From positions 1-64,000 of the forward strand of contig JADJCK010000012.1 in assembly GCA_016703265.1 (NCBI GenBank): a stretch of DNA of 64,000 bases, read 5' to 3'. This document shows, one piece after another, positions 8,864 to 17,709 of the stretch; position 1 is the stretch's first letter, and each line of letters opens with the position of its first letter. The stretch is from a bacterium (GTDB lineage: Bacteria > Krumholzibacteriota > Krumholzibacteriia > LZORAL124-64-63). The notes under the pieces are model-generated. The model saw only the letters and a program-made list of their open reading frames with translations, searched no databases and was not told where the DNA came from. A program made the position numbers and the translations under genes.

Positions 8864-10585
8864 ATGGATAGCAAACGCTTCGAAGCCATCATCGAGACCA
8901 TCCGCCGGGAAGCCACCGCCAAGGGCGGCTACATCCTGCTCGATGACATCAACAACCTCCTGGGGAACGATTTCTCGGTCGAGGAGCTCGAGCGCATCTA
9001 CGAGAAGCTCGGCGAACTCCAGATCGAGTATTTCGATTCCGACGAGGACGCGCACGCCAAACTCTCCCGTCGCAAGAAGAAGGAACAGAAGAAGGTCGCT
9101 GCCGCCCGCAAGGTCAGCCGCACCAACGTCAAGTATGACGACCCGGTGCGCATGTACCTGCGCGAGATGGGGCGCGTGCCCCTGCTCACGCGCCAGGGCG
9201 AGGTGAACCTGGCCCGTCGCATGGAGGACGGGCGCCTGGCGATCATCGAGGCGACACTGCGCAGCCGCCATTCGCTGCGCGAGCTGCGCCAGACGGCCAA
9301 CCAGCTGCTGGCCCAGTCGGTGCATGTCGACGAGGTCGTGCAGCAGGATACGAGCACCTGGAACGTGCACCTCTCGGCCGAGAAGGAAGGCAAGCGCCTC
9401 CTCAAGTCGATCGACGCCATCGAGAAGCTGCAGAAGGAACTGGCCGAGGCGCGCACCGAGATGGAAGGCGTCACCGACGGCCCGCGCGCCGCGACGCTGC
9501 TGCGCATGGTGCAGGCCCGCGAGAAGAAGATCGTCGAGTCGTTCCTGGCGTTGCAGCTCGCGCCTTCGCAGGTCGAACAGCTGGCGCAGAAGCTGTTGCT
9601 CGTGCACGGCAAGGTCGAGGATCTCTACGCCCGCATCACGCGCGTGGAGGAGGCCGTCGGCTACAACAGCACCGACATGGCCCTTGCCCTCAAGAAGCCG
9701 GGAATGACGCCCGAGTCGCTGGAGACCCTGCAGGAAGCCGTCAAGACCGTGCGCGCGCACCGCAAGCGGATCCAGGACATCGAGCGCGAGATCGGCCTGA
9801 GCGCCGAGGAACTGCACCGCATCGGCACGCAGATCTCGGTCGGCAAGCAGCAGGTCGACGCGGCCCAGAAGGAAATGATCGAGGCCAACGTGCGGCTCGT
9901 GATCTCCATCGCCAAGCGCTACACCAACCGCGGGCTCGAATTCCTGGACCTGATCCAGGAGGGCAACAGCGGCCTGATGCGCGCCGTGGAGAAGTTCGAC
10001 TACCGCAAGGGCTACAAGTTCTCGACGTACGCCACGTGGTGGATCCGGCAGGCGATCACCCGCGCGATCGCCGACCAGGCGCGCACCATCCGCGTGCCCG
10101 TGCACATGATCGAAGCGATCAACAAGGTCAACCGCGCGAACCGGCAGCTGCTGCAGGAACTCGGGCGCGACCCGAAGCCCGAGGAAGTGGCGGCCTTCCT
10201 CGAGATGCCGATCGAGAAGGTGCAGGGCGTGCTGCAGGCGAGCCTCGAGCCCGTGAGCCTCGACCGCCCGATCGGCGAGGACGAGGACAGCAACCTCAGC
10301 GACTTCATCGAGGACGACAGCGCGCCCTCGCCGGCGCGCCAGGCCGCGCAGAGCATGCTCAAGGACCAGTTGCAGCGCGTGCTGAGCACGCTGACGCGGC
10401 GCGAAGAGAAGGTCATCCGCCTGCGGTTCGGCCTCGGCGACGGCACGCCGCGCACGCTGGAGGAAGTGGGCACCATCTTCAAGGTGACCCGCGAGCGCGT
10501 GCGGCAGATCGAGGCGAAGGCGCTGCGCAAGCTGAGGCACCCGAGCCGCGCCCGCAAGCTCAAGGGCTACGGCGAGATGGTCTGA
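8864..10585 (+). CDS. rpoD: RpoD primary sigma factor (sigma-70)
   Basis: Housekeeping sigma subunit of RNA polymerase, 573 residues from the ATG at 8864. Region 1.1 is present (about 1-60, with GYILLDDINNLLG). Region 1.2 starts near 92 (DDPVRMYLREMGRVPLLTR). A roughly 200-residue charged non-conserved region follows. Region 2 (about 337-405) has RLVISIAKRYTNRGLEFLDL and FSTYATWWIRQAI, for -10 recognition and melting. Region 3 is intact, and region 4 (about 500-573) has LRFGLGDG and the helix-turn-helix VTRERVRQIEAKALRKLR, for -35 binding. It directly follows dnaG, as in the classic macromolecular-synthesis operon. Confidence 0.98.
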   Translation: MDSKRFEAIIETIRREATAKGGYILLDDINNLLGNDFSVEELERIYEKLGELQIEYFDSDEDAHAKLSRRKKKEQKKVAAARKVSRTNVKYDDPVRMYLREMGRVPLLTRQGEVNLARRMEDGRLAIIEATLRSRHSLRELRQTANQLLAQSVHVDEVVQQDTSTWNVHLSAEKEGKRLLKSIDAIEKLQKELAEARTEMEGVTDGPRAATLLRMVQAREKKIVESFLALQLAPSQVEQLAQKLLLVHGKVEDLYARITRVEEAVGYNSTDMALALKKPGMTPESLETLQEAVKTVRAHRKRIQDIEREIGLSAEELHRIGTQISVGKQQVDAAQKEMIEANVRLVISIAKRYTNRGLEFLDLIQEGNSGLMRAVEKFDYRKGYKFSTYATWWIRQAITRAIADQARTIRVPVHMIEAINKVNRANRQLLQELGRDPKPEEVAAFLEMPIEKVQGVLQASLEPVSLDRPIGEDEDSNLSDFIEDDSAPSPARQAAQSMLKDQLQRVLSTLTRREEKVIRLRFGLGDGTPRTLEEVGTIFKVTRERVRQIEAKALRKLRHPSRARKLKGYGEMV

Positions 10586-10615
10586 GCGCACCCGGCGGGT
10601 GGGCCCGAATTCGGG

Positions 10616-10644
10616 TTGACCGTCACGGGGTGATCGCCTATCTT
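10616..10644 (+). promoter_or_regulatory. Promoter for the CAT-anticodon tRNA
   Basis: TTGACC (10616-10621), a 17-base spacer, and TATCTT (10639-10644) place the transcription start near 10651, a few bases before the mature tRNA 5' end at 10660. Confidence 0.7.
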
Positions 10645-10659
10645 CCGCGTCCCGGTGCT

Positions 10660-10736
10660 GGGCCTATAGCTCAACTGGTTAGAGCAGCCGGCTCATAACC
10701 GGCCGGTCCCTGGTTCGACTCCAGGTAGGCCCACCA
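10660..10736 (+). tRNA. tRNA with CAT anticodon, probably tRNA-Ile2 (lysidine type)
   Basis: Complete cloverleaf of 77 bases. The acceptor stem is GGGCCTA/TAGGCCC, the D arm is AGCTCAACTGGTTAGAGCA, and the anticodon loop CTCATAA has CAT at 10694-10696. The T loop is TTCGACT and CCA is encoded at 10734-10736. A CAT anticodon can be initiator Met, elongator Met or Ile2. There is no initiator-type unpaired first base, and the GGGCCTATAGCTCA start with a GCCGG anticodon stem resembles bacterial Ile2 more than Met. If so, tilS must modify C34. The isotype call is inference. Confidence 0.9.
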
Positions 10737-10810
10737 GTCTCCAACGCGAGGCGGTGACGCCTGCCGCGCGGGCCCGGACCGGGTCGCGCCGCGGCGGCGA
10801 CCGGTTCGAA

Positions 10811-10837
10811 TTGGCAGACGGTTCGAATGGGTACAAT
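10811..10837 (+). promoter_or_regulatory. Possible promoter for tRNA-Val
   Basis: TTGGCA (10811-10816) and a good -10 TACAAT (10832-10837) lie 14 bases before the tRNA-Val 5' end. The spacer is only 15 bases, so the -35 assignment is weak. The gene may instead be read from the upstream tRNA promoter. Confidence 0.4.
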
Positions 10838-10851
10838 TTGCGATTACGGAT

Positions 10852-10928
10852 GGGCGATTAGCTCAGCTGGCTAGAGCGCTCGCCTCACACGCGAGAGGTC
10901 ACAGGTTCAAGTCCTGTATCGCCCACCA
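10852..10928 (+). tRNA. tRNA-Val (CAC)
   Basis: 77-base cloverleaf: acceptor stem GGGCGAT/ATCGCCC, D arm TAGCTCAGCTGGCTAGAGC, and anticodon stem CTCGC/GCGAG enclosing loop CTCACAC with CAC at 10886-10888. The T arm is ACAGGTTCAAGTCCTGT and CCA is encoded at 10926-10928. It reads GUG valine codons. It lies 115 bases after the preceding tRNA and is followed by a strong terminator. Confidence 0.96.
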
Positions 10929-10971
10929 TCCGTAAGTCGCACTCTGGCAGGAACATCGCGAACAGGCGAAC

Positions 10972-10997
10972 CAGGTGCTGCGGCACCTGTTTTTTTT
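10972..10997 (+). terminator. Intrinsic terminator after the tRNA pair
   Basis: A perfect 7-bp stem CAGGTGC/GCACCTG with a TGCG loop is followed at once by eight T residues (10990-10997). It ends the tRNA transcript. Confidence 0.92.
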
Positions 10998-11102
10998 GGC
11001 CATCCGGTTTTGAATCCGGCGACGCGCGATTCCCGTTGTATGATGGGTGCCGCGGGTTGCGTGCGATGGACGGACTGCGGGCAGCGCGACCGGGGGGAAG
11101 CC

Positions 11103-11801
11103 ATGGACCTTAAGGTCGTCTACGCGATCCTGGCGGAAGTGCTGGCGCTGGAAGAGCGGCTGGCCGCGGCGCGCGATGCCCGCGCCAGGCACACGCGCCG
11201 CGACGACCATCTCGGGGCGCTGGGCCGTGAACTGGCTGCCGATGCCGATGCGGCGCGGCACGCGGTCGATGAGGCGAACGCCGTCCTGCGGCGCCTGGAT
11301 CGCGAACTGCGCGAGGTCGAACTGGGCATCGCCTCGCGACAGGAGCGCCTGGCTGCGGTGGCCGACGCCCGGCAGGCTGTGGCGGTGCGCCTGGAAGTGG
11401 AGACGCTCGAGCGGCGAAAGCAGTCGCTGGAGGCGGAGGCCCTGGGGCTGCTCGGGACGCTGGAGGCTGCGGAGGCCGCCGTCGACGAGGCCGATTCCGA
11501 TGCCGGACGCCAGTCCGCGCGTTCGCGCACCGAATTGTCCGGCCTGGCCGAGGCCGCCGATCGCGGCGCGGCCGCGCTTGCCGCCGGCGAGCAGGAGATG
11601 GTCCGGTTGCTGGGGTTGCTGCCGGAAGACCTGGCGCGCCACTTGCGGCGCCTGCAGGCGCGCGGAGACCAGTCGGTGGCGCCGGTGCGTTCCGGTGCCT
11701 GCGGCGGTTGTTTCGGGCAGCTTCCCGCGGTGCTGGTCGGCGAAGTGGAACGCCGTCGTTCCCTGGTCCGGTGTCCGGGCTGCGGGCGCGCGGTCATCTA
11801 G
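11103..11801 (+). CDS. Coiled-coil protein with C-terminal C4 zinc ribbon
   Basis: 232 residues. About 1-185 is almost entirely heptad-rich helix (Ala/Leu/Glu/Arg), predicted to form a long antiparallel coiled coil. The last 35 residues hold a four-cysteine zinc ribbon, CGGC near 198 and CPGC near 226. This is the layout of the CT398-like/zf-RING_7 family, of unproven function, often suggested to bind nucleic acids. It precedes an HTH protein and an RNase HI gene and probably shares their transcript. A zinc-ribbon gene next to RNase HI is a recurring bacterial neighbourhood, suggesting a role in nucleic acid metabolism. Confidence 0.85.
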   Translation: MDLKVVYAILAEVLALEERLAAARDARARHTRRDDHLGALGRELAADADAARHAVDEANAVLRRLDRELREVELGIASRQERLAAVADARQAVAVRLEVETLERRKQSLEAEALGLLGTLEAAEAAVDEADSDAGRQSARSRTELSGLAEAADRGAAALAAGEQEMVRLLGLLPEDLARHLRRLQARGDQSVAPVRSGACGGCFGQLPAVLVGEVERRRSLVRCPGCGRAVI

Positions 11802-11822
11802 ATGTTTGACGGGGGATTCGTG

Positions 11823-12182
11823 ATGAGCGGTAACGACCCGCAGACCCTGACCGACCTGTTGCGCGCCCTCGAGCGCAGCGGTGACCTGCGTACCCTGGCC
11901 CGCGAGTGCGGCCTGTCGGTGCGCGAGCTGCGCCGTCGCCTGGCGATCTGGCGTCGCGAGCTGCAGGCCGAGCACGAACCGGAAGAGTTCGCGGCCGAAG
12001 GGCCGGCCTTGAACGACCGCCTGCAGGCGTCCGCACCGGAGCCCTTCGACGCGGTCGATGAAACGCCCGTGTCCCCTGCCGGACACGAGGGAGCCGGCTG
12101 GCCCCCCCTTCCGGCGGCGCTGACCCTCAGCCGCAGTCCCCCTGCCCACGCGGGGCCGCCCGGTGCTCGAGATCTTCACTGA
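11823..12182 (+). CDS. Small helix-turn-helix-like protein, function unknown
   Basis: 119 residues from the ATG at 11823, preferred over the ATG at 11802 because GGGGGA at 11811-11816 is spaced for it. Residues about 5-45 look like a helix-turn-helix (LTDLLRALERSGDLRTLARE, then LSVRELRRRLAIWRREL). The remainder is Pro/Ala/Glu-rich and probably disordered. It starts 21 bases after the zinc-ribbon gene, and its last 20 bases overlap the start of the RNase HI gene, so the three are likely co-translated. No family recognised; a DNA-binding role is only inferred from the fold pattern. Confidence 0.65.
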   Translation: MSGNDPQTLTDLLRALERSGDLRTLARECGLSVRELRRRLAIWRRELQAEHEPEEFAAEGPALNDRLQASAPEPFDAVDETPVSPAGHEGAGWPPLPAALTLSRSPPAHAGPPGARDLH

Positions 12183-12561
12183 CGGCGCCAGCCGCGGGAA
12201 CCCCGGGCCGGCTGCGATCGGCATCGTGTTCCGTCGGAAGGACGGCGAGGCGCTGGCCCAGCACCGTGAGGCCATCGGAAGGGCCACCAACAATGTGGCC
12301 GAATACCGGGCTGTGGTCACAGCGCTCGAATTCTGCCAGAAATGGGGCATCAAGCGGGTGCACCTGAAGATGGACAGTGAGCTGATCGCCCGGCAGCTGC
12401 TGGGGGTGTACCGGGTCAAGAGCCCGGAATTGCGCCCGCTCTACCAGCAGGTCGTCTTCATCACCCGTGGCCTGGCGGAGTTCGAGGTCACGCACCTGCG
12501 CCGCGAGCAGAACGCCCACGCCGACGCCCTGGCCAACCAGGCGCTCGATGAACCGGCCTGA
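12163..12561 (+). CDS. rnhA: Ribonuclease HI family protein
   Basis: Cleaves RNA in RNA-DNA hybrids. The 132-residue protein starts at GTG 12163 inside the end of the preceding gene. All four metal-binding acids are visible: Asp in IFTDGASRGNPGPA, Glu in NNVAEYRAV, Asp in HLKMDSELIARQL, and Asp in QNAHADALANQAL near the end. The ASRGNPG form and lack of a basic handle region resemble the archaeal/Bacillus YpdQ-like branch rather than E. coli RnhA. It is the last gene before the RNase P RNA promoter. Confidence 0.93.
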   Translation: MLEIFTDGASRGNPGPAAIGIVFRRKDGEALAQHREAIGRATNNVAEYRAVVTALEFCQKWGIKRVHLKMDSELIARQLLGVYRVKSPELRPLYQQVVFITRGLAEFEVTHLRREQNAHADALANQALDEPA

Positions 12562-12611
12562 GCGCTGCTCCGCCCGGTAGCGCCGCATCCGGACCACCGC
12601 CGAAAACCCCG

Positions 12612-12640
12612 GTGACAACTCCGCTTTGGCGCGTTATCCT
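12612..12640 (+). promoter_or_regulatory. Promoter for the RNase P RNA gene
   Basis: GTGACA (12612-12617), a 17-base spacer, and TATCCT (12635-12640) predict a start at about 12647, matching the 5' end of the folded RNA at 12648. Confidence 0.7.
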
Positions 12641-12647
12641 TGACAGC

Positions 12648-13040
12648 GTGAGAAGCCGGGGAGGTAGTCGCGTACCTCCCGAATCCTGTGATACGGGAGG
12701 TCCGAGGAAAGTCCGAGCTCCGCAGGGCAGGGTGCTGGTTAACGGCCAGGGGGAGTGATCCCACGGAAAGTGCCACAGAAAATAAACCGCCAGTGCGCAA
12801 GTGCTGGTAAGGGTGAAACGGCGAGGTAAGAGCTCACCGCGCTTCCGGTGACGGAAGTGGCAGGGCAAACCCCACCCGGAGCAAGACCAAATAGGGGAGG
12901 ATGAGACGGCCCGTCTCGTTAGCACTCCCGGGTAGGTCGCTGGAGACCGTCGGCAACGGCGGTCCGAGATACATGACTGCCGTCGCGGGTCCCGCAAGGG
13001 ACGCGCGGCAACAGAACTCGGCTTACGACCGGCTTCTCAC
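12648..13040 (+). ncRNA. rnpB: RNase P RNA (bacterial type A)
   Basis: The catalytic RNA that trims tRNA 5' leaders. The ends pair as P1: GTGAGAAGCCGG (12648-12659) with CCGGCTTCTCAC (13029-13040). Universally conserved blocks are all present: GAGGAAAGTCCGAGCTCC near 12703, ACAGAAA-TAAACCGCC near 12775, GGTAAGGGTGAAACGG with a following GAGGTAAGAGCTCACCGC, GACCAAATAGGGG near 12885, and ACAGAACTCGGCTTACG near 13011. Length is about 393 bases, typical of type A. It has its own promoter and lies between RNase HI and recJ. Confidence 0.97.
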
Positions 13041-13117
13041 GTCTGAACGCAACGGTCCCGTCTGCAAACGGGCCAGGGTCGGCTGCCGCCAGGCGGCCGG
13101 GCAGGAAGCGAGCAGGC

Positions 13118-15022
13118 GTGGGTCACCCACGGAACGAATCCCAGGATCCGGACCAGCCGGTCGGCATGTTCACCGGCCGGCCGTGGCGTCGTGGTGTGCC
13201 CGTCGACGAGACGGTTCTCGCAGCCATGCGCCGCAAGGTTCCCCTGGATGTTCCGGTTTCCGATTGCCTGCTGCGCGTGCTGGCCGCTCGTGGGGTGACC
13301 GGTACGCATGCCCTCGAGGGGTTCTTCTACCCGTCGCTCGACCAGTTGCATGATCCGTTCGAACTGGCCGAGATGGACCACGCCGTCGAGCGCGTGCGCC
13401 AGGCCGCCCGCGACGGCGAACGCGTGGCCGTGCACGGCGACTTCGATGTCGACGGCATCACCGGCAGCGCCCTGCTCTACGAGACGTTCTGCGCGCTGAC
13501 GGTCGACGGCTCCCAAATGCGTTGCGAGCCCGCCTTCATCCCCGACCGCGCCACCGACGGGTACGGCGTAGCCGGCCGCATGGTGCGTGAATGGGCCGAC
13601 CGCGGCGTCACGCTGCTGGTCACCGTCGACACGGGCTCGGCCGCCCTGGCCGAGATCGGGCTGGCCCGCGACCTCGGGCTCGATGTCATCGTGCTGGACC
13701 ACCACATCTTCGAAGAGAGGCCGCGCGCCACGGCGCTGGTCAACCCGCGCCGCGATGGCGCCGCCTATCCGAATCCGGACCTGTGCGGTGTCGCCGTGGC
13801 CTTCAAGCTGGCCCAGGCGCTGCGCCAGGCGGATCCGGCCAGCCTGCCCGACGAGTTCCTGACCTCGGTGCTCGACCTGGTGGCGATGGGCCTGGTCGCC
13901 GACCAGATGGCGCTCGTGGGCGAGAACCGCATCCTCGTCAAGAAGGGCCTGGAACGCTTCAACGACCGCACCTCGATCCGCCCCGGCCTGGCTGCCCTGC
14001 TTTCGGTGGCCGGGCTCGACCGCGGGTTCCCGGTGACCACGGGCGACTTCGCCTACCAGCTGGCGCCGCGCATCAACGCCTGCGGTCGCATCGGGCGCGT
14101 GATGTCGGCGCTCGAACTCCTGTTGACGCGCGACCCGAACGTGGCGCGCACGCTGGCCGAGGAAGCGGATCGCACCAACAGCCGCCGCAAGGAACAGGAC
14201 GCGCGCCTGAAGGATGAAGCCATCGCGGCCGCGCTGCCGTTCGTGCTGCGCGGCGACCCGGGGCTGGTGCTGGCCTCGTCGGAATGGCACAAGGGGATCA
14301 TCGGGATCGGCGCGGCGCGGCTCGTCGAGCAGTACCAGTTGCCGGTGGTGCTGATCTCGATCGAGGGCGACGAGGCGCGCGGCTCGGCGCGCAGCGTGCC
14401 CGATATCGACGTGAAGGTGGTCCTCGATCGTTGCGCGCACCTGCTGGTGCGCCACGGCGGCCATGCGCAGGCGGCCGGGATGACGCTGCGTGCGCGCGAC
14501 GTCGACGCCTTCCGCGAGGCGTTCCTGGCGGCGCTGCGCGAGGAACCGCAGTCCGGGCCGGTGCCCGAGTCCTACGACCTCGACCTGGACCTGGCGCAGA
14601 TGAGCATGCGCGATGTCGCCGCGCTGGTGCAGGACCTGGAGAATCTGGAACCGTTCGGCTCCGGCAACCGCAAGCCGGTCTTCCGCAGCCGCGGGCTGCG
14701 GCTGCACGCGCCGCCGACAACCCTCAGCGGAGGCCTGCATCTCAGGTTCCGCTTCCGCGGCCCGGCGCACGCGAACGGCAACGGCGAACCGGCGCTGGGG
14801 CGCGAGTTCCTGGCCTTCGGCTGCGGCGAGGCCTGGCGCCGGCGCGACGACGGTCCGATTCCCGGCGGCGGCAACAACGGGGGCGTGGCCGGCATTCCCT
14901 GGCAGGAGCGCGACTGGGACATCCTGTTCCAGCTCACGCGCAGCACGTTCCGCCCGCGCGGCGGCGCCTACGACCCGGTGCAGCAGTTGCTGGTGGACAT
15001 CCGCCCGGCTGGTGCGTCATGA
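13118..15022 (+). CDS. recJ: RecJ single-stranded-DNA 5'-3' exonuclease
   Basis: Exonuclease acting in recombination and mismatch/base-excision repair. 634 residues from GTG 13118; an ATG at 13166 is an alternative start. The DHH-family catalytic motifs are visible: HGDFDVDGITGSAL (about 105-118), VTVDTGS (about 168-174), DHHIFEERP (about 193-201), and the DHHA1 part with SSEWHKGIIGIGAARL and GGHAQAAGMTL. An OB-fold region follows, with LENLEPFGSGNRKPVF. It contains a Gly/Asn-rich loop near 580. The stop overlaps the next start (ATGA at 15019-15022). Confidence 0.96.
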   Translation: MGHPRNESQDPDQPVGMFTGRPWRRGVPVDETVLAAMRRKVPLDVPVSDCLLRVLAARGVTGTHALEGFFYPSLDQLHDPFELAEMDHAVERVRQAARDGERVAVHGDFDVDGITGSALLYETFCALTVDGSQMRCEPAFIPDRATDGYGVAGRMVREWADRGVTLLVTVDTGSAALAEIGLARDLGLDVIVLDHHIFEERPRATALVNPRRDGAAYPNPDLCGVAVAFKLAQALRQADPASLPDEFLTSVLDLVAMGLVADQMALVGENRILVKKGLERFNDRTSIRPGLAALLSVAGLDRGFPVTTGDFAYQLAPRINACGRIGRVMSALELLLTRDPNVARTLAEEADRTNSRRKEQDARLKDEAIAAALPFVLRGDPGLVLASSEWHKGIIGIGAARLVEQYQLPVVLISIEGDEARGSARSVPDIDVKVVLDRCAHLLVRHGGHAQAAGMTLRARDVDAFREAFLAALREEPQSGPVPESYDLDLDLAQMSMRDVAALVQDLENLEPFGSGNRKPVFRSRGLRLHAPPTTLSGGLHLRFRFRGPAHANGNGEPALGREFLAFGCGEAWRRRDDGPIPGGGNNGGVAGIPWQERDWDILFQLTRSTFRPRGGAYDPVQQLLVDIRPAGAS

Positions 15023-17205
15023 GCACCTCGGAACCGAAAGCCATCGATTTCCAGGCCATGATGGAGGACCTGTGGGCGCGGGTGCGCGTCTACAACCCGC
15101 AGGCCGACGAGGACAAGCTCTGGTTCGGGTTCCGCTTCGCGATGTCCGCCCATGAAGGCCAGCTCCGGCGCAGCGGCCAGCCCTATTTCGTGCACGCCCT
15201 GACGGTGGCGAGCATCCTGGCCGACCTGCGACTGGACGTGGACACGCTGATCGCGGCCATGGTCCACGACGTGGTCGAGGACACCGACTACGAGCTCGAG
15301 GACATCCGCCAGCGGTTCGGCAAGGACGTCGCCCACATGGTCGACGGCGTCACCAAGATGAGCGGCATCAGGGCCGTGAGTGCCGACGCGCGCAAGGCCG
15401 AGACCTACCGCAAGCTCGTGCTGGCCATCGCGCAGGACCCGCGCACGGTGCTCATCAAGCTGGCCGACCGACTCCACAACATGCGGACTATCTCGTTCCT
15501 GCCGCCCGATCGCCAGATCGACATCGCGCAGGAGACGATGGATGTCTACGCGCCGCTCGCCAACCGCTTCGGCATCGCCAAGATCAAGTGGGAGCTCGAG
15601 GACCTGGCCTTCAAGGTCCTGCAGCCCGAGCGCTACTTCGAGGTCGAAGCCGGCATCCACCAGACGCGCGCCGAGCGTGAGCGGCTGATCGAGAAGATCG
15701 TCGAGCCGCTGCGCACGCAGCTGGGCGAGGCCGGCATCGAATGCCAGATTTCCGGCCGCGCCAAGCATTTCTACTCGATCTACCGCAAGATGAAGGCGCA
15801 GGACATCGGCCTGGACCGGGTCTTCGACCTGTTGGCGCTGCGCGTCGTCGTCGGCACGAAGGCGGACTGCTATCACGCGCTGGGCATCCTGCACAGCAAC
15901 TACCCGCCGCTGGCCGACCGCATCAAGGACTACATCGCCACGCCGAAGCCCAACGGCTACCAGAGCATCCATTCGACGGTGCGTGTGCCGGGCGGCAAGT
16001 ACATCGAGGTTCAGATCCGCACCGAGGAGATGCACGAGCGGTGCGAGCTGGGCATCGCCGCGCACTGGCGCTACAAGGAGGGCGGCGGCATCAAGGCCGA
16101 CCTCGCCGACATGGTCAAGTGGCTGCGCCAGCTGATGGAATGGGAGGAGGACGTCGACGATCCCCGCGAGTTCATGGAGAACGTGAAGGTCGACTTCTTC
16201 CGCGACGAGGTCTTCGTGCTGAGCCCCGGCGGCGATGTCTTCCAGTTGCCGCGCGGCGCCAACCCGCTCGACTTCGCCTTCCGCATCCACTCCGAGGTGG
16301 GCTTCCGTTGCATCGGCGCCAAGGTGAACGGGCGCATCGTCACGTTGCGGCACGAGCTGCAGAACGGCGATACGGTCGAGATCCTGATGAGCAAGACGCC
16401 GGCGCCGAGCGCCAGCTGGCTCGAAGTGGTGAAGACCAGCCGCGCCAAGCACCATCTCAGGCGCTGGCTGAAGTCCTCGCAGTTCGACGAGAGCGTGCGG
16501 CTGGGCCGCGAAATCATGGAACGCGAACTGCGCCGCGCGAAGGTCAACCTGAAGGTCGATGAGCTGGTCGAGGTTGCGCAGCAGATGGGCTTCGGCGAGC
16601 TCGACAAGCTGCTGGCCGCCGTCGGCAACGGCGAGGTCACCCCGGGCAAGGTCTCGGCCCGCGTGACGCCGCGGCAGGAATCGGCGGCCGAGAAGGTGCT
16701 GCACAAGGGTCGCGACCTGGTCGACACGCTGCGGCGCCGGTCGACCACCGGCGTGCGCGTTGCCGGCGTCGACAACCTGATGGTCAGCTATGCGCGCTGT
16801 TGCCAGCCCATTCCCGGCGACGGCATCGTCGGCGTGATCACCCGTGGCCGCGGCGTTTCCGTGCATCGCGCGGGCTGCAGCAACCTGGGCGACCCCAACC
16901 TGGGCCCCGATCGCCTCATCGACGTGGTCTGGGACACCGCGCCCGACCAGACGTTCATGGTGAAGCTCATCATCACCGCGAATGACCGCAACAACCTGCT
17001 GAAGGACATCAGCAATTCGCTGAGCCTGACGAACACGAACATCGCCAGCGGCGAGTTCTCGTCCGAGGACGACCTGGCGCGCGTGACGCTGGTCATCGAG
17101 GTGCGCAACCTGAACAACCTCGAGAAGATCCTCAAGTCCGTTTTGAAGGTGCCCGGTGTTCAGGGTGTCGAGCGCTATCAGCTCGGCGGGGGCCACCATG
17201 CCTGA
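15019..17205 (+). CDS. rel: Bifunctional (p)ppGpp synthetase/hydrolase (Rel)
   Basis: Makes and degrades the stringent-response alarmone. 728 residues. The HD hydrolase domain (about 45-195) keeps HDVVEDTD at about 84-91 and LADRLHNMRT, so the hydrolase should be active. The synthetase domain (about 235-360) has SIYRKMKAQ, VFDLLALRVVV, PKPNGYQSIHSTV and VQIRTEEMHERCELGIAAHW. TGS follows (about 395-460, VFVLSPGGDVFQLPRGANPLDF). A zinc-finger-like segment comes next (YARCCQPIPGD) and a C-terminal ACT domain ends the protein (about 648-725). With both active sites conserved it is Rel-type rather than RelA. It starts inside the recJ stop. Confidence 0.96.
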   Translation: MSTSEPKAIDFQAMMEDLWARVRVYNPQADEDKLWFGFRFAMSAHEGQLRRSGQPYFVHALTVASILADLRLDVDTLIAAMVHDVVEDTDYELEDIRQRFGKDVAHMVDGVTKMSGIRAVSADARKAETYRKLVLAIAQDPRTVLIKLADRLHNMRTISFLPPDRQIDIAQETMDVYAPLANRFGIAKIKWELEDLAFKVLQPERYFEVEAGIHQTRAERERLIEKIVEPLRTQLGEAGIECQISGRAKHFYSIYRKMKAQDIGLDRVFDLLALRVVVGTKADCYHALGILHSNYPPLADRIKDYIATPKPNGYQSIHSTVRVPGGKYIEVQIRTEEMHERCELGIAAHWRYKEGGGIKADLADMVKWLRQLMEWEEDVDDPREFMENVKVDFFRDEVFVLSPGGDVFQLPRGANPLDFAFRIHSEVGFRCIGAKVNGRIVTLRHELQNGDTVEILMSKTPAPSASWLEVVKTSRAKHHLRRWLKSSQFDESVRLGREIMERELRRAKVNLKVDELVEVAQQMGFGELDKLLAAVGNGEVTPGKVSARVTPRQESAAEKVLHKGRDLVDTLRRRSTTGVRVAGVDNLMVSYARCCQPIPGDGIVGVITRGRGVSVHRAGCSNLGDPNLGPDRLIDVVWDTAPDQTFMVKLIITANDRNNLLKDISNSLSLTNTNIASGEFSSEDDLARVTLVIEVRNLNNLEKILKSVLKVPGVQGVERYQLGGGHHA

Positions 17206-17220
17206 GCCGCAGGGGGCGCG

Positions 17221-17709
17221 ATGCGCTGCGTGATCCAGCGGAGCGGGCCTGCCCGCGTCACCGTCGATGGCCGCGGGATCGGCGCCATCGAGCGCGGCCT
17301 GGTCGTGCTGGCGGCATTCGCGCCCACCGATACGGACCTGGAGATGGAGTGGATGGCGCGCAAGCTGCCGTCGCTGCGCATTTTCGAGGACGATGCGGGG
17401 AAGATGAACCTCTCGCTGCGCGACGTCGGCGGCGCCATCCTGCTGGTCAGCCAGTTCACGCTGTACGGCGATTGCCGCAAGGGCAACCGGCCCAACTTCA
17501 CCGGCTCGGCGTCGCCGGCTGCGGCCGAGGCCATGTACGAGCGCTTCAGCGGGCTCCTGCGCCGGCAGTGGCCGCAGGTCAGCGAGGGCGAGTTCGGCGC
17601 CATGATGCGCCTGGAACTGGCCAACGAGGGGCCGGTGACGGTGGTCATCGATCGCGAGGCCCCCGGCCGCGCAGCGGAATCGGAGCTGGCAGGAGGAGAC
17701 GAAGCGTGA
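17221..17709 (+). CDS. dtd: D-aminoacyl-tRNA deacylase
   Basis: Removes D-amino acids (and glycine from tRNA-Ala) from mischarged tRNA. 162 residues, close to the usual 145-150 plus a short polar tail. The start MRCVIQRSGPARVTVDG, the catalytic SQFTLYGD motif (about 80-87), and the NEGPVTVVID near residue 136 (the usual N-x-GPVT motif) are diagnostic. It lies 15 bases after rel, a very common rel-dtd pairing, and its stop overlaps the maf start (GTGA). Confidence 0.96.
   Translation: MRCVIQRSGPARVTVDGRGIGAIERGLVVLAAFAPTDTDLEMEWMARKLPSLRIFEDDAGKMNLSLRDVGGAILLVSQFTLYGDCRKGNRPNFTGSASPAAAEAMYERFSGLLRRQWPQVSEGEFGAMMRLELANEGPVTVVIDREAPGRAAESELAGGDEA

Noticed and set aside
11039..11044. TATGAT as a -10 box for the zinc-ribbon gene
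   Set aside because: The nearest -35-like TTGAAT is 23 bases away, too far to support a promoter.
12917..12926. TTAGCACTC, identical to one half of the CIRCE operator
   Set aside because: It lies inside the conserved RNase P RNA and has no matching GAGTGCTAA partner, so it is chance.
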